From Clostridia bacterium (GTDB lineage Bacteria; Bacillota; Clostridia; TANB77; UBA1234), in NCBI GenBank assembly GCA_900753975.1, contig CAAEBC010000038.1, forward strand, positions 1-64,000: a stretch of DNA of 64,000 nucleotides. The letters are read 5' to 3'. Below, piece after piece: positions 16,908 to 26,081 of this stretch; the first letter of the stretch is position 1; every line of letters starts with the position of its first letter. A program made the position numbers and the translations under genes. The notes beneath the pieces are model-generated. The model was not told the DNA's origin. It made no database searches and worked only from the letters and a program-made list of their open reading frames with translations.

Positions 16908-17777
16908 ATGTCTTATGCAATAGTTGACTATTCAAATAAAAGCTATTTGGGAATTCTAAAAGTTAGCAGTAATACCATCGGCGAAATTAGCATTTCAATG
17001 CCTCCGTTTAAAAATAATAAATCAAAAAAATATGCACTCAAACTTGTAAAACTATTAAACAAAAATAAAATTGAAAATGTTGTCTTGAGTGAAAAACTAT
17101 TGTCAAACTCTATTTTTTGTGGAGAACTAATAAAAAATAGAAAATACATAGTAACCGGTAGACGATTATATAAAGTCCTACTTTGCAGAATGTTAAATGA
17201 TATTGCTAAACAGATGGACGTAAGCATTCAGAAATTAAAAGTTGTGCTACTTGTGAAAGAATACTCATTAGAAAGTATGGACTTAATTAATAATATAGCC
17301 AAAAATGTTAAATCACTTATCATAGTAACAAACGACGCAGACAGATACAGAAGACTTGCAGAAGAACTTTTCGAAAAATATGGAATAATACTTAAAGTAT
17401 TTGAAAAAGAAAAAACAAATTTCAAATATGCTCATATAGTTATAAATATAGATTTTTTAAGCGAAGAACTAAACAAAATAGCAGTAAACCCAAATTCACT
17501 TGTAATCTGTGGATTTGCAAAAAAATATAAACCAAAGAATAATTTTAATGGAATTGTTATAAAATATGTTGACATTATATCAGGAAGAGAAGAAATACCA
17601 GGAGTTGACAATTTAGCAATTTGCGAAGTCAAAATATACAACTATTTACGAAAGATAAAAGAGAATGACAGAGTTTTTGAAAGAGAAGGGTATAGAATAA
17701 ACGGATATTTTGGCGAAAATGGTAAAATAATGTCAGATGAATTCCTAAAACTGGGAAAAAATATACTTGACAAATAA
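16908..17777 (+). CDS. Unknown protein upstream of greA
   Basis: A 289-residue soluble protein whose family I do not recognise. It begins MSYAIVDYSNKSYLGILKV and contains alternating beta-alpha stretches (KVVLLVKEYSLESMDLINNIAKNVKSLIIVTND, then NSLVICGFAKKYKP) that look like a Rossmann-type nucleotide-binding or reductase-like fold; this is inference only. A strong AAAGGAGGA precedes ATG 16908. It ends about 100 bases before greA and may be co-transcribed with it, since no terminator is seen in that gap. No membrane segment or export signal. Codon use matches the neighbours, so it appears to be a resident gene. Confidence 0.75.
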   Translation: MSYAIVDYSNKSYLGILKVSSNTIGEISISMPPFKNNKSKKYALKLVKLLNKNKIENVVLSEKLLSNSIFCGELIKNRKYIVTGRRLYKVLLCRMLNDIAKQMDVSIQKLKVVLLVKEYSLESMDLINNIAKNVKSLIIVTNDADRYRRLAEELFEKYGIILKVFEKEKTNFKYAHIVINIDFLSEELNKIAVNPNSLVICGFAKKYKPKNNFNGIVIKYVDIISGREEIPGVDNLAICEVKIYNYLRKIKENDRVFEREGYRINGYFGENGKIMSDEFLKLGKNILDK

Positions 17778-17879
17778 ATTTTAAATGCGTATCATATAAC
17801 GGTATACATTATAAACATTCATGGAAAGGAAAGTTTTGTTTCCTATACACATGATAAGATAAAAAGGAGATTGATAAAT

Positions 17880-18356
17880 ATGCCACAAAAAGAAACATTA
17901 TTGACATATGAAGGACTAAAAAAATTAGAAGAGGAATTAGAATACTTAAAAACAGAAAAAAGAAGAGAAGTAGCAGAAAGAATTAAAGTTGCACTTGGAT
18001 TTGGAGATTTATCAGAAAACTCAGAATATGATGAGGCAAAAAACGAACAAGCTCAAGTGGAAATGAAAATAGTAGATTTAGAAAACAAACTTAGAAACGT
18101 TAAAATTATCGACGAAGATGAAATAGACACAAAAACAGTTCAAGTTGGTAATACAGTTCAAGTTTTAGATATGGAATACGATGAAAAAATTGATTACACA
18201 ATAGTTGGTTCAGAAGAAGCAGATTTATTAGAAAACAAAATTTCAAACGAATCACCAATCGGCAAAGCTTTACTTGGAAAAAAGAAAAACGAGGTAGTTG
18301 AAGTAGAAGCACCTGGTGGTTTACTTTCTTTTAAGATTTTAAAGATAACAAAATAG
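17880..18356 (+). CDS. greA: Transcription elongation factor GreA
   Basis: Stimulates the RNA-cleavage activity of backtracked RNA polymerase. The 158-residue length is exactly typical. The N-terminal antiparallel coiled coil ([29 protein letters not shown]) carries the tip acidic residues in [18 protein letters not shown]. The C-terminal FKBP-like domain includes [34 protein letters not shown] 17880 with AAGGAGA (17864-17870) is preferred to the TTG at 17871, which directly abuts that site. Followed by a strong terminator. Confidence 0.97.
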   Translation: MPQKETLLTYEGLKKLEEELEYLKTEKRREVAERIKVALGFGDLSENSEYDEAKNEQAQVEMKIVDLENKLRNVKIIDEDEIDTKTVQVGNTVQVLDMEYDEKIDYTIVGSEEADLLENKISNESPIGKALLGKKKNEVVEVEAPGGLLSFKILKITK

Positions 18357-18404
18357 TATTAAATCACTATCATTAATTTGTAATGTGAGGTATTTTAAAG
18401 TATG

Positions 18405-18450
18405 TATTGAGATATAAGGGTAAAAGAGGCCCCTGTATCTCAATATTTTT
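18405..18450 (+). terminator. Intrinsic terminator after greA
   Basis: Outer stem TATTGAGATA (18405-18414) with TATCTCAATA (18436-18445), inner GGG/CCC pairing, then T run. Confidence 0.88.
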
Positions 18451-18509
18451 ATGTGTAAGTTTTACTTTTTGAAATTTGATATTAAAGTAATTTTTAACAT
18501 TATCTAAAC

Positions 18510-18538
18510 TTGATTTCTTAAAGTAATAGTGCTAATCT
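18510..18538 (+). promoter_or_regulatory. Sigma-A promoter of the ABC transporter operon
   Basis: TTGATT (18510-18515), 17-bp spacer, TAATCT (18533-18538). Confidence 0.6.
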
Positions 18539-18614
18539 AATTTTAGAGAAAATGGTCAATATTTAAAATTGATGGAATACTTGAGTTTGAATTTAAAGTG
18601 TAGGAGAAAAACAT

Positions 18615-19739
18615 ATGATAAAATTTGAAAAAGTCGGAAAATCTTATAAAGAAAAGAAAGTTTTGCAAGATATATCTTTTGATATAGACGACGGAACAAT
18701 CACGACAATAATTGGTGAAAGTGGTTGTGGCAAGACAACTACTTTGAAAATGATTAATAGGTTAATAGAACCATCAACTGGTATTATAACTATTAATGGT
18801 GAAAACATAAAAAGGAAAAACCCAATTAAACTTCGCAGAAATATTGGGTATGTAATACAACAAACAGGGCTGTTTCCACATATGACGGTAAGAGAAAATA
18901 TAGAATTGATTTCAAAACTAGAAGGAAAAAGACAAAATGAAATACATGAACGTACGTTAGAAATGATGAAAATGGTTTCACTTAATCCAGAGGATTTTTT
19001 GGACAGATATCCTTCAGAGCTTTCAGGTGGCCAACAGCAGAGAGTGGGTATAGCAAGAGCATTTGCTACGAATCCAGAAATAATATTGATGGATGAACCG
19101 TTTAGTGCATTAGATCCCATGACTAGAATTTCTTTGCAAGATGAACTTATAAAACTTCAAGAAAAATTTCACAAAACTATTGTATTTGTAACACATGATA
19201 TGGACGAAGCAATAAAGATATCGGACAAGATTGCTATTATGGATAATGGATATTTAGTACAATATGATACTCCAGAGATGATTCTAAAGCATCCAGCTAA
19301 TGAGTTTGTCAAAAGTTTTGTTGGTAATAAAAGAATATGGACATCACCAAATTTAATTAAGGTTGAAGATATAATGATTGAACATCCAGTAACAGGCAGA
19401 CCAAATTTTTCAATATTTTATTGCTTAAATAAAATGAAAATGGCACGTGTAGATAGTTTACTTATTATTGACGAAAATAGAGTATTGAAAGGTATTTTGT
19501 ATGCGTCAGCAATTACAGGAAATGATTTTTCTGATAAAAAGGCAGAAGACTTTATAGAAAATGATTTTGTTGCGGCGAAAATGGGTGATTCTATTGTTGA
19601 ATTGTTAAAAATTGTTGATACAAATAAGATTTCTGTAATTCCGGTAATTGATGAATTTGGAATATTAAAAGGTCTTATAACTAGAAGTAGTTTGATAACT
19701 TCTTTAAGTCAACAATTCTTAGAAGAGGAGGAAAACTAA
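18615..19739 (+). CDS. Osmoprotectant/amine ABC importer ATP-binding protein with CBS domains (OpuCA/ProV type)
   Basis: A 374-residue ATPase of quaternary-amine importers (betaine, carnitine, choline or related). Walker A GESGCGKTTTLK (about residues 35-46), Q-loop QQTGLFPHMTV, signature LSGGQQQRVGIARA, Walker B IILMDEPFSALDP, and H-loop FVTHDMDEA. The C-terminal third (about 255-365) is a tandem CBS pair (ENRVLKGILYASAI; IPVIDEFGILKGLITRSSL), typical of the OpuCA branch, where it senses ionic strength or nucleotides. Only one base separates its stop from the permease start. That permease gene is frameshifted here, so the transporter may be non-functional. An ergothioneine-type (EgtU) substrate cannot be excluded. 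Confidence 0.92.
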   Translation: MIKFEKVGKSYKEKKVLQDISFDIDDGTITTIIGESGCGKTTTLKMINRLIEPSTGIITINGENIKRKNPIKLRRNIGYVIQQTGLFPHMTVRENIELISKLEGKRQNEIHERTLEMMKMVSLNPEDFLDRYPSELSGGQQQRVGIARAFATNPEIILMDEPFSALDPMTRISLQDELIKLQEKFHKTIVFVTHDMDEAIKISDKIAIMDNGYLVQYDTPEMILKHPANEFVKSFVGNKRIWTSPNLIKVEDIMIEHPVTGRPNFSIFYCLNKMKMARVDSLLIIDENRVLKGILYASAITGNDFSDKKAEDFIENDFVAAKMGDSIVELLKIVDTNKISVIPVIDEFGILKGLITRSSLITSLSQQFLEEEEN

Positions 19740-19740
19740 T

Positions 19741-21298
19741 ATGACATTATTTAATTATTTACAAGAAAACTTCTCACAAGTATTATCATTATTACTTGAA
19801 CATATTGAACTCACTTTGTTATCAGTATTTGTTTCAGTGATGATAGGAATTCCTATTGGAATATTGATTAGTTATATAAAAAAGCTCGGAAAACCAATAA
19901 TTGGTGTTATAAATATTATACAAGCAATCCCATCAATGGCACTATTAGGTTTCATGATTCCGATTTTAGGCATTGGAACTTTACCAGCAGTAGTTATGGT
20001 TGTTTTGTATTCTTTATTACCAATAATCAAAAATACATATACAGGAATAAAGAATATAAATGAACAAACAATTGAAGCTGCTACTGGAATACGGCCTAAC
20101 AAAATGGCAAATATTAACTAGGATTCAAATACCACTGGCTTTTCCAGTGATAATGGCAGGTATAAGGATATCGGCTGTTAGTGCTGTGGGACTTATGACT
20201 CTTTCGGCATTTGTTGGTGCTGGTGGACTAGGCTATCTGGTCTATGCAGGTATTAGGTCTGTTAATAATTCTCAAATTTTAGCAGGAGCTATTCCTGCAT
20301 GTTTATTAGCATTGCTTATTGATTATGTAATGAGTATTATCGAAAACTTAACAACTAATAAAGATAGGCAAGAATCAACTAAAAAGAAAAAAATAATTCA
20401 GAAAATATTTTTGATGTTGATTTGTATCTGCGTAATGTGGCTTTTCTTTTACAATTATTTTGAAAAAAGTGGAAATGAAAATTCAAGATCTATTGTGATT
20501 GGAAGTATGGATTTTACAGAGCAAGAAATTTTATCGTATATGATAGATGAATTAATAGAAAAAAATACAGATATTAAAGTCGAACAAAAACTTTCTCTAG
20601 GTTCTTCTTCTATTGTTTTAGGTGCTATAGCTAAAAATGATATAGATTTATATGTGGATTATACAGGAACGATTTATGGTAGTGTATTAAAGCATCAACC
20701 AAATAGTGATGCAAAAGAAGTATACAATATTTCTAAGAAAGAATTAAAAGAACAATACAATCTTAATATTTTAGATGATTTGAATTTTAATAATACATAT
20801 ACTTTAGCAATAAAAAAAGAAACGAAAGAGAAATATAATATAAAAACAATAAGTGATTTATGTAATGTATCTGAAGAATTGGTATTTTCACCAACATTAA
20901 CATTTATGGAGAGAAACGACTGCTATAAGGGACTAGAAAAAATATATCCTTTAAAATTTAAAGAAGTTATAGCAATAGATGGTTCACCAAGATATGTGGC
21001 ACTAATGAACGGAGAAAGCGATGTTGTAGATGCGTATTCAACAGATGCATTGTTAGAAAAGTTTGATTTATATGTGCTAGAAGATGATAAAGATTTCTTT
21101 TTACCATATAATGCAGTTCCGATAGTAAATGAAAATGTTATGGAAAATCATAAGGAAATAATACCATTACTAAAAAAGTTAAGAATGTCTTTAAGTGATG
21201 ATATAATGAGAAAATTAAATTATGCTGTTGATGAGGAAAAAAGATTACCTTCTGAAGTGGCACACGAATTTTTATTGGAAAATAATTTAATACACTAA
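19741..21298 (+). pseudogene. Fused permease/substrate-binding subunit of the osmoprotectant ABC importer, frameshifted (OpuCB-CC / EgtU type)
   Basis: Two overlapping frames together encode one protein of about 519 residues, the size of the fused permease-binding subunits of this family. Frame one (19741-20121) holds the start of the permease domain (EHIELTLLSVFVSVMIGIPIGIL, QAIPSMALLGFMIPILGIG) and runs off at NEQTIEAATG. Frame two continues exactly there with YGLTKWQILTRIQIPLAFPVIMAGIR and the rest of the permease. A last membrane segment and the binding domain follow (IVIGSMDFTEQEIL, YVDYTGT). One surplus base at about 20088-20092, probably an A in GGAATAC, explains the break. It is either a real inactivating mutation or a sequencing/assembly error. 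Confidence 0.88.
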
Positions 21299-21309
21299 AA
21301 GAATAACTG

Positions 21310-21341
21310 AAATGCCAATCTAAAACGGTTGGCATTTTTTA
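21310..21341 (+). terminator. Intrinsic terminator
   Basis: Stem AAATGCCAATC (21310-21320) with GGTTGGCATTT (21327-21337), then T run. Confidence 0.9.
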
Positions 21342-21361
21342 TTTAATATTCTTTGATTAAA

Positions 21362-21401
21362 TTTACATTTAATTTACATTTAGTTTAAAACGTATTAATA
21401 T
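21362..21401 (+). promoter_or_regulatory. Promoter with three 11-bp-spaced TTTACA-type repeats (PhoP-box-like)
   Basis: TTTACA at 21362 and 21373 and TTTAAA at 21384, each spaced by 5 bases, match the direct-repeat boxes bound by OmpR/PhoP-type regulators. The middle copy is also the -35 of a promoter whose -10 is TAATAT (21396-21401, 17-bp spacer). The next gene encodes such a regulator, so autoregulation is likely. Confidence 0.6.
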
Positions 21402-21404
21402 CTT

Positions 21405-21698
21405 GCGTATATTATATAGGCGAAAAATAAAAAGCTATGTAACAATAAAGTAACAGTTTATATATCGAAACTAGATTACTGCTCTTATCAAATTTCGATT
21501 AATAAACTTGCACTTTATTAATTTGTGTAACGTTTTACCAGATTTCGCGCATCTAGTAAAACAAAAAGCAAGTTTACGTAGCTTAATTATTTTATAGCCA
21601 TTTCAAAAATGGCTAAAATATGCTAAGCTAGGGGCGCTTTTAAAAGCGCTCCAATGCAATGCATAAAAGCTTTACTTATATTTAAGGAGGATGGTTCT
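21405..21698 (+). other. Long structured 5' leader of the response regulator operon
   Basis: About 290 bases separate the promoter from the start codon and hold no gene. Three hairpins are visible. The first is a nested one: outer stem TAAACTTGC/GCAAGTTTA at 21503-21511 and 21568-21576, inner stem 21532-21543 with 21551-21562. The second is a long stem, 21579-21603 with 21605-21630 (TAGCTTA/TAAGCTA and AGCCATTT/AAATGGCT). The third is GGGGCGCTTT/AAAAGCGCTCC at 21631-21652. No T run follows, so it is not a terminator. I recognise no riboswitch class. Confidence 0.5.
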
Positions 21699-22400
21699 TT
21701 GAAAAAGGTTCTTGTTGTAGATGATGATAAAAACATATGTGAGTTATTAAAATTGTATTTAAATAAAGAAGGTTTTGAAACATATTTTGCTTATGATGGA
21801 AGCGAAGCAGTAACATCTGCAAAAGAAAATGAACCAGATATAATCATTTTAGATGTTATGATGCCAGTAATTAACGGTTGGGAAGCTTGTAAATTAATTA
21901 GACAATTTTCAGATGTTCCAATCATAATGCTAACAGCTTTGGATACTACAGAAAATAAAGTTCAAGGACTTAATATTGGTGCTGATGATTATATAGTAAA
22001 GCCATTTGAACCAGTTGAGGTAATCGCGCGAATTAATGCACATTTAAGAAGAGCTGATAAATCATTAGGCGATGATACTGAAGAAAATAAACATGAAACT
22101 AAACTTGTTGTTGATAATATAGACATTGATTTAGATAAATACGAAGTAAAATTAGACGGTAAGATTGTAAAAGATCTTAAACCTAAAGAAATTCAACTTT
22201 TGTATTTCTTTATGAGCAATAAAAATCAAGTATTTACTAGAGAACAACTTTTAGATAAAGTATGGGGGTATGAATACTTTGGTGGAACAAGAACGGTTGA
22301 CGTTCATATAAAATCTTTAAGAGAAAAGTTAAAGAGTAAGAAAAGTAAGTGGGAAATAAAGACAATATGGAATGTAGGATATAAATTTGAAATTAAGTAG
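21699..22400 (+). CDS. OmpR/PhoP-family response regulator
   Basis: A 233-residue two-component regulator. The receiver domain (1-115) has the acidic pair DDD at 8-10, phospho-acceptor Asp52 (IIILDVMMP), Thr in MLTALDT and Lys in IVKPFEP. The C-terminal winged helix (about 135-233) contains LKPKEIQLLYFFMSNKNQVFTREQLLDKVWGYEYFGGTRTVDVHIKSLREKL, the PhoB/OmpR DNA-binding pattern. TTG 21699 is chosen because AAGGAGGA lies 8-10 bases upstream and LKKVLVVDDD is the normal N-terminus; the longer frame from 21654 has no site. The kinase gene starts 18 bases after its stop. Confidence 0.93.
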   Translation: MKKVLVVDDDKNICELLKLYLNKEGFETYFAYDGSEAVTSAKENEPDIIILDVMMPVINGWEACKLIRQFSDVPIIMLTALDTTENKVQGLNIGADDYIVKPFEPVEVIARINAHLRRADKSLGDDTEENKHETKLVVDNIDIDLDKYEVKLDGKIVKDLKPKEIQLLYFFMSNKNQVFTREQLLDKVWGYEYFGGTRTVDVHIKSLREKLKSKKSKWEIKTIWNVGYKFEIK

Positions 22401-22417
22401 TAAGAATGGAGATACAT

Positions 22418-23809
22418 ATGTTTAAAGGAATATATTTTAAGCTTGTTACAACCTATCTTTCACTTTTTATGGCAATTGTACTTTTAGTTTCTTTTTTCAT
22501 AAGTAGTGTTTTTTATAAGCAATTTACAAATCAAATACAAGAAGAATTAGTAAATGCTTGCGTTAAAACGAATGTACTTATGCAAAGGTACTATAATAAC
22601 GAGATTACGAAAGAAGAGTTAACAGCCTGGATTAACGCAATGGCATATATATCAAACTTAAAGATATATATATTAAATCCTGATGCTTCAGTACTTCACA
22701 AAGTATCTGAATCAGAAGAAATGAGCATGAATATTCAAATAAAACAAGATATATTAAAAGTTATGGAAGGCGAAACTGTTAGTAGAATGAATGCAGTTTC
22801 ATTAAACCAAGAAAGTAATCTTGTTTATGTTGGAATTCCTTTAACATATAACGATACTGTAAGTGGTGTTATTATGGCATTTTCGCCAATAACCGAAATG
22901 GAAGTATTAATAAGTGAAGTCTTAAAAATTATAGGTATTATCTTAGTGATAGTAATCCTTATAGGAACTATTGCAATTTTGCGTGTCTCTGTAAAAATTT
23001 CCGAGCCTATTACTGAAATAAGTAAATATGCAAGACGTATTGGTAAAGGAGAAGAAGTTCCAGATGTAGAGATTGCAAGTAATGATGAAATCGGAATGCT
23101 TGCTGCATCTTTTAACGAAATGAAAAGAGAGATTGCAGTTTCAGAGCAAATGAGAAAAGAAATTGTTGCGAATGTTTCGCATGAATTAAGAACTCCATTA
23201 ACTTCTATAATAGGTTTTATAAAAGGAATTTTAGATGGAGTAATTCCAGTAGAAGATCATGAAAAATATCTATCTATTGTTTACAATGAGGCTAATAGAC
23301 TAAAAGAGCTAACTAAAGATATCGTTGATGTTGCAAAACTTGAGTCTGGTAGCATATCATTAAATAAAGAAAAATTTAATTTAAATGAACTTACAAAAGA
23401 AGTTTATACAGAAATGGAAGAATTAGTAAAAGAAAAAAATCTTGAATTTATTCTTGAAGAGTTAAAAAGCGACATAAGCATATATGCAGATAAAGCAAGG
23501 ATAAGACAAGTTCTTATAAATATAATAAATAACTCTATTAAGTTTACAGACAAGGGTTATATAAAAGTAGTATTAGATAGAGAAAAAGATAAAGCTTGTA
23601 TAAGCATTGAAGATACGGGTAGTGGAATAAAAGAAGATAAAATAGCATATTTGTTTGATAAGTTTTATACAGCAAACGATTATGGTAATGCAACAAATGG
23701 TGCCGGACTTGGACTAAATATTGTTAAAAATATTGTTGACTTACATGGTGGCAGCATAGAAGTTTTGAGTACTGTTGGCAAAGGAACAAGAGTAAATATT
23801 AAAATTTAG
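22418..23809 (+). CDS. Membrane sensor histidine kinase (PhoR/ResE/WalK-like)
   Basis: A 463-residue sensor kinase partnered with the preceding regulator. Two membrane segments (about residues 8-32 and 170-195) flank an extracytoplasmic sensor region of about 135 residues. HAMP domain (SVKISEPITEISKYARRIGKGEE), dimerisation domain with phospho-His near residue 255 (NVSHELRTPLTSIIGF), then the ATPase domain: N-box (QVLINIINNSIKFT), G1 (IEDTGSGI), F-box (LFDKFYTA) and G2 (GAGLGLNIV). ATG 22418 follows GGAGA at 22408-22412; an in-frame ATG at 22406 lacks an upstream site. The signal is not evident from sequence. Confidence 0.93.
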   Translation: MFKGIYFKLVTTYLSLFMAIVLLVSFFISSVFYKQFTNQIQEELVNACVKTNVLMQRYYNNEITKEELTAWINAMAYISNLKIYILNPDASVLHKVSESEEMSMNIQIKQDILKVMEGETVSRMNAVSLNQESNLVYVGIPLTYNDTVSGVIMAFSPITEMEVLISEVLKIIGIILVIVILIGTIAILRVSVKISEPITEISKYARRIGKGEEVPDVEIASNDEIGMLAASFNEMKREIAVSEQMRKEIVANVSHELRTPLTSIIGFIKGILDGVIPVEDHEKYLSIVYNEANRLKELTKDIVDVAKLESGSISLNKEKFNLNELTKEVYTEMEELVKEKNLEFILEELKSDISIYADKARIRQVLINIINNSIKFTDKGYIKVVLDREKDKACISIEDTGSGIKEDKIAYLFDKFYTANDYGNATNGAGLGLNIVKNIVDLHGGSIEVLSTVGKGTRVNIKI

Positions 23810-23828
23810 AAAAAGGAAGTGATGATTA

Positions 23829-24296
23829 GTGAAAGCAGATTTTAAAATTATTTCTAGCATACTTATAGCTGTACTTACAGTTTTACTTGCCGTTGTTTTA
23901 ATTTCATACTATAGAAAACCGTTAAAAATAAATACTGATATTTTAAATGATCCTACTTTGACTAATCGTAGCGAAATAGTAAATAATATAGGTCAAGAAC
24001 ATAAAAACGATTTAGTGAGTGGAGAACAAATAATTGAAAATACAAATCAGTCTGGGGAAAATAGTTCTGGAGAAAAGATAGACGATAATTCTCATATAAT
24101 TTCGCCATCTAACAAGCCACGAAATGATGACAAGACGGTTATAATAACTTCTGATGACACTATGACGAATAAAGAAAAGAGACAAATTTTAACAGAGTTA
24201 GATACAACTCTTATGGAGCTTTTAGAGGCAGTAGATAAAGTTCAGACTGTAGATGAAACTCGTCTCGTAAATAAAGAAGAGAGTGGGGTGCAATAA
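23829..24296 (+). CDS. Unknown single-pass extracytoplasmic protein with Ser-Gly-Glu linker
   Basis: A 155-residue protein starting at GTG 23829 after AAGGAAG. One hydrophobic segment (about residues 7-27) is followed by RKP, so the rest should lie outside the membrane. Residues about 60-80 contain SGEQ, SGEN and SGEK, a linker type also seen in three other envelope proteins of this window. The C-terminal 50 residues are charged and helical (TNKEKRQILTELDTTLMELLEAVDKV). I do not recognise a family. Its stop overlaps the next start (TAATG), so translation is coupled. Position behind the kinase suggests an envelope function tied to the two-component system; that is inference. Confidence 0.75.
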   Translation: MKADFKIISSILIAVLTVLLAVVLISYYRKPLKINTDILNDPTLTNRSEIVNNIGQEHKNDLVSGEQIIENTNQSGENSSGEKIDDNSHIISPSNKPRNDDKTVIITSDDTMTNKEKRQILTELDTTLMELLEAVDKVQTVDETRLVNKEESGVQ

Positions 24297-24793
24297 TGAA
24301 GAAATTATTTTATACTATTTCTTTGATTTGCATGCTTGCACTTTTTGGAAGTAATGTTTATGCGACAGAGATAAATACAGATATTCCAGAAATGAGTCTT
24401 GAACAGCTTATTATGAGCATGCAAGCAAGACAAGGAAAAGTTGATATAATAAAGAAAAATAATGTTCAAATTACAGATTTGAAAGAAGAGCTAAAAGCAA
24501 AAATCATAGTTGCAGCAGAAAAGGTAAATAGTTTAAAATTAAACATATCTAGTGGTACAGTTTCTATATCTGATAGCGAGATAAATGAGCTAAAAAGCCT
24601 TTTAGAATTTTTACAACAATCTACGAAAACATTAAATGAAGATACCGAAAAAGTTTCAAAGGAAATAGATGCGATACTTGATTTAATTCAAACAAGAGGT
24701 ATGGATCTTGGACAGTATGACTTAATAATTGAGAAACAAAATTTGGTAATAGTAAACATGAAAGACATTTTAAAGAAAGTAAATCAGATTTAG
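24296..24793 (+). CDS. Unknown secreted coiled-coil protein
   Basis: A 165-residue protein with a clear signal peptide (MKKLFYTISLICMLALFGS, cleavage expected after VYA near residue 23). The mature part is almost entirely helical with heptad patterns (DLKEELKAKIIVAAEKVNSLKL; LKSLLEFLQQSTKTLNEDTEKVSKEIDAIL). No catalytic motif or anchor. Its start overlaps the stop of the preceding single-pass protein by one base, so the two are probably made in fixed ratio and may interact, one membrane-tethered and one secreted. The family is not recognised. The ftsY gene follows after about 55 bases. Confidence 0.75.
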   Translation: MKKLFYTISLICMLALFGSNVYATEINTDIPEMSLEQLIMSMQARQGKVDIIKKNNVQITDLKEELKAKIIVAAEKVNSLKLNISSGTVSISDSEINELKSLLEFLQQSTKTLNEDTEKVSKEIDAILDLIQTRGMDLGQYDLIIEKQNLVIVNMKDILKKVNQI

Positions 24794-24847
24794 AAAAGGT
24801 TATAGGTAATCCGAAAAACCTAAATATTCAATGTAAGGAAAAATACG

Positions 24848-25756
24848 ATGTCATTTTTTGAAAAATTAAAACAAGGTTTAACAAGAACAAAAGAAGCAAT
24901 AACTGGAAAAGTAAATGAAGTTTTTAGCAATTTTAGAAAAGTAGATGAAAATCTATTAGAAGAATTAGAAGAAGCACTTATCTTATCAGATGTTGGTGCT
25001 GAAACAGCTATGAAAATAGTAGATAATCTAAGAAAGAGAATTAAACTTGAAAAAATAGAAGATTCTGAAAAAGTTAAAGATGCATTAAAGGAAGAAATAT
25101 ATAAGATTTTGACAGAAAAGGATAATTCGTTAAATCTTTCTACAAAACCAGCTATAATGTTAGTTGTTGGTGTAAATGGTGCAGGCAAGACAACATCTAT
25201 AGGCAAGATTGCAGCTAATCTAAAGGCAGAGGGTAAAAAAGTTTTGGTTGCAGCAGCAGACACTTTTAGAGCAGCTGCTATCGAACAACTAGAAGTTTGG
25301 ACAGAGCGTGCTGGTGTTGATATAATAAAAAGACCAGAAGGTTCAGACCCTGCTTCTGTAGTTTTTGATGCTATTTCAAAAACTAAAAGTGGAGATTATG
25401 ATGTAGTGATTATAGATACAGCAGGAAGATTACATACTAAAAAGAATTTGATGGACGAGCTTGGAAAAATGCAAAGAATTATTGATAGAGAGTTGCCAGA
25501 TGCTGCTAAAGAAGTACTTATAGTGCTTGATGGAACAACAGGTCAAAATGCTTTGGTACAAGCCAAGGAGTTTTCAGAAGTAACAAACATTACTGGCATA
25601 ATATTAACAAAGTTAGATGGTACAGCAAAAGGTGGAGTTGTAATTGGTATTTGTAGTGAACTAAATGTACCAGTAAAACTAATTGGTGTAGGAGAAAAAA
25701 TAGAAGATTTGCAAGTATTTAATGCAGAAGAATTTGCTAAAGCATTATTTGAGTAA
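24848..25756 (+). CDS. ftsY: Signal recognition particle receptor FtsY
   Basis: GTPase that docks the SRP-ribosome complex at the membrane. The 302-residue length is that of the short Gram-positive form lacking a long acidic A domain. The N domain (about 1-90) is helical. The G domain has G1 [26 protein letters not shown]3 [17 protein letters not shown]4 [10 protein letters not shown] and the closing [25 protein letters not shown] 24848 follows AAGGA. The SRP protein gene ffh is not in the window. It may be transcribed together with the two-component operon upstream, as no terminator is seen. Confidence 0.97.
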   Translation: MSFFEKLKQGLTRTKEAITGKVNEVFSNFRKVDENLLEELEEALILSDVGAETAMKIVDNLRKRIKLEKIEDSEKVKDALKEEIYKILTEKDNSLNLSTKPAIMLVVGVNGAGKTTSIGKIAANLKAEGKKVLVAAADTFRAAAIEQLEVWTERAGVDIIKRPEGSDPASVVFDAISKTKSGDYDVVIIDTAGRLHTKKNLMDELGKMQRIIDRELPDAAKEVLIVLDGTTGQNALVQAKEFSEVTNITGIILTKLDGTAKGGVVIGICSELNVPVKLIGVGEKIEDLQVFNAEEFAKALFE

Positions 25757-25790
25757 AATCTGTAAAAGATAAACATTAGGAGGTTTCTTA

Positions 25791-26081
25791 ATGTTTATTT
25801 TTTTTAGAAGAAAGAAAAGTTTAGAAAATAAAATTGACGAAATATTAGAGGCGCTAAACGAAAAAAGCCTTAATAAATTTATGGAGATAATATCTTCACC
25901 AAGAAAATTATTTTGGCGAAACTTTATTGCTGGTATTGCCAAAGGAATTGGCATCGCCATTGGTTTCTCTCTTCTTGGTGCAATACTTATCTATTTATTA
26001 AGATATATCGTCATGCTAAATCTACCAGTTATCGGTGCCTTTTTGCGAGAAATCTGGGAAATTATGCAAAATGAGAGCTAG
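25791..26081 (+). CDS. Small membrane protein, DUF5665-like
   Basis: A 96-residue protein. The first half is cytoplasmic and charged (SLENKIDEILEALNEKSLNKFMEIISSPRKLFWRNFIAGIAKGIGIAIG); one hydrophobic stretch follows at about 52-72. The pattern SPRKLFWRNFIAGIAKGIGIAIG is characteristic of the DUF5665 family of small Firmicute membrane proteins with no known function. An AGGAGG site precedes ATG 25791. It starts 35 bases after ftsY and is probably the last gene of that operon. Confidence 0.75.
   Translation: MFIFFRRKKSLENKIDEILEALNEKSLNKFMEIISSPRKLFWRNFIAGIAKGIGIAIGFSLLGAILIYLLRYIVMLNLPVIGAFLREIWEIMQNES

Noticed and set aside
21631..21652. GC-rich hairpin as an intrinsic terminator before the response regulator
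   Set aside because: No T run follows on either strand; treated as part of the leader structure.
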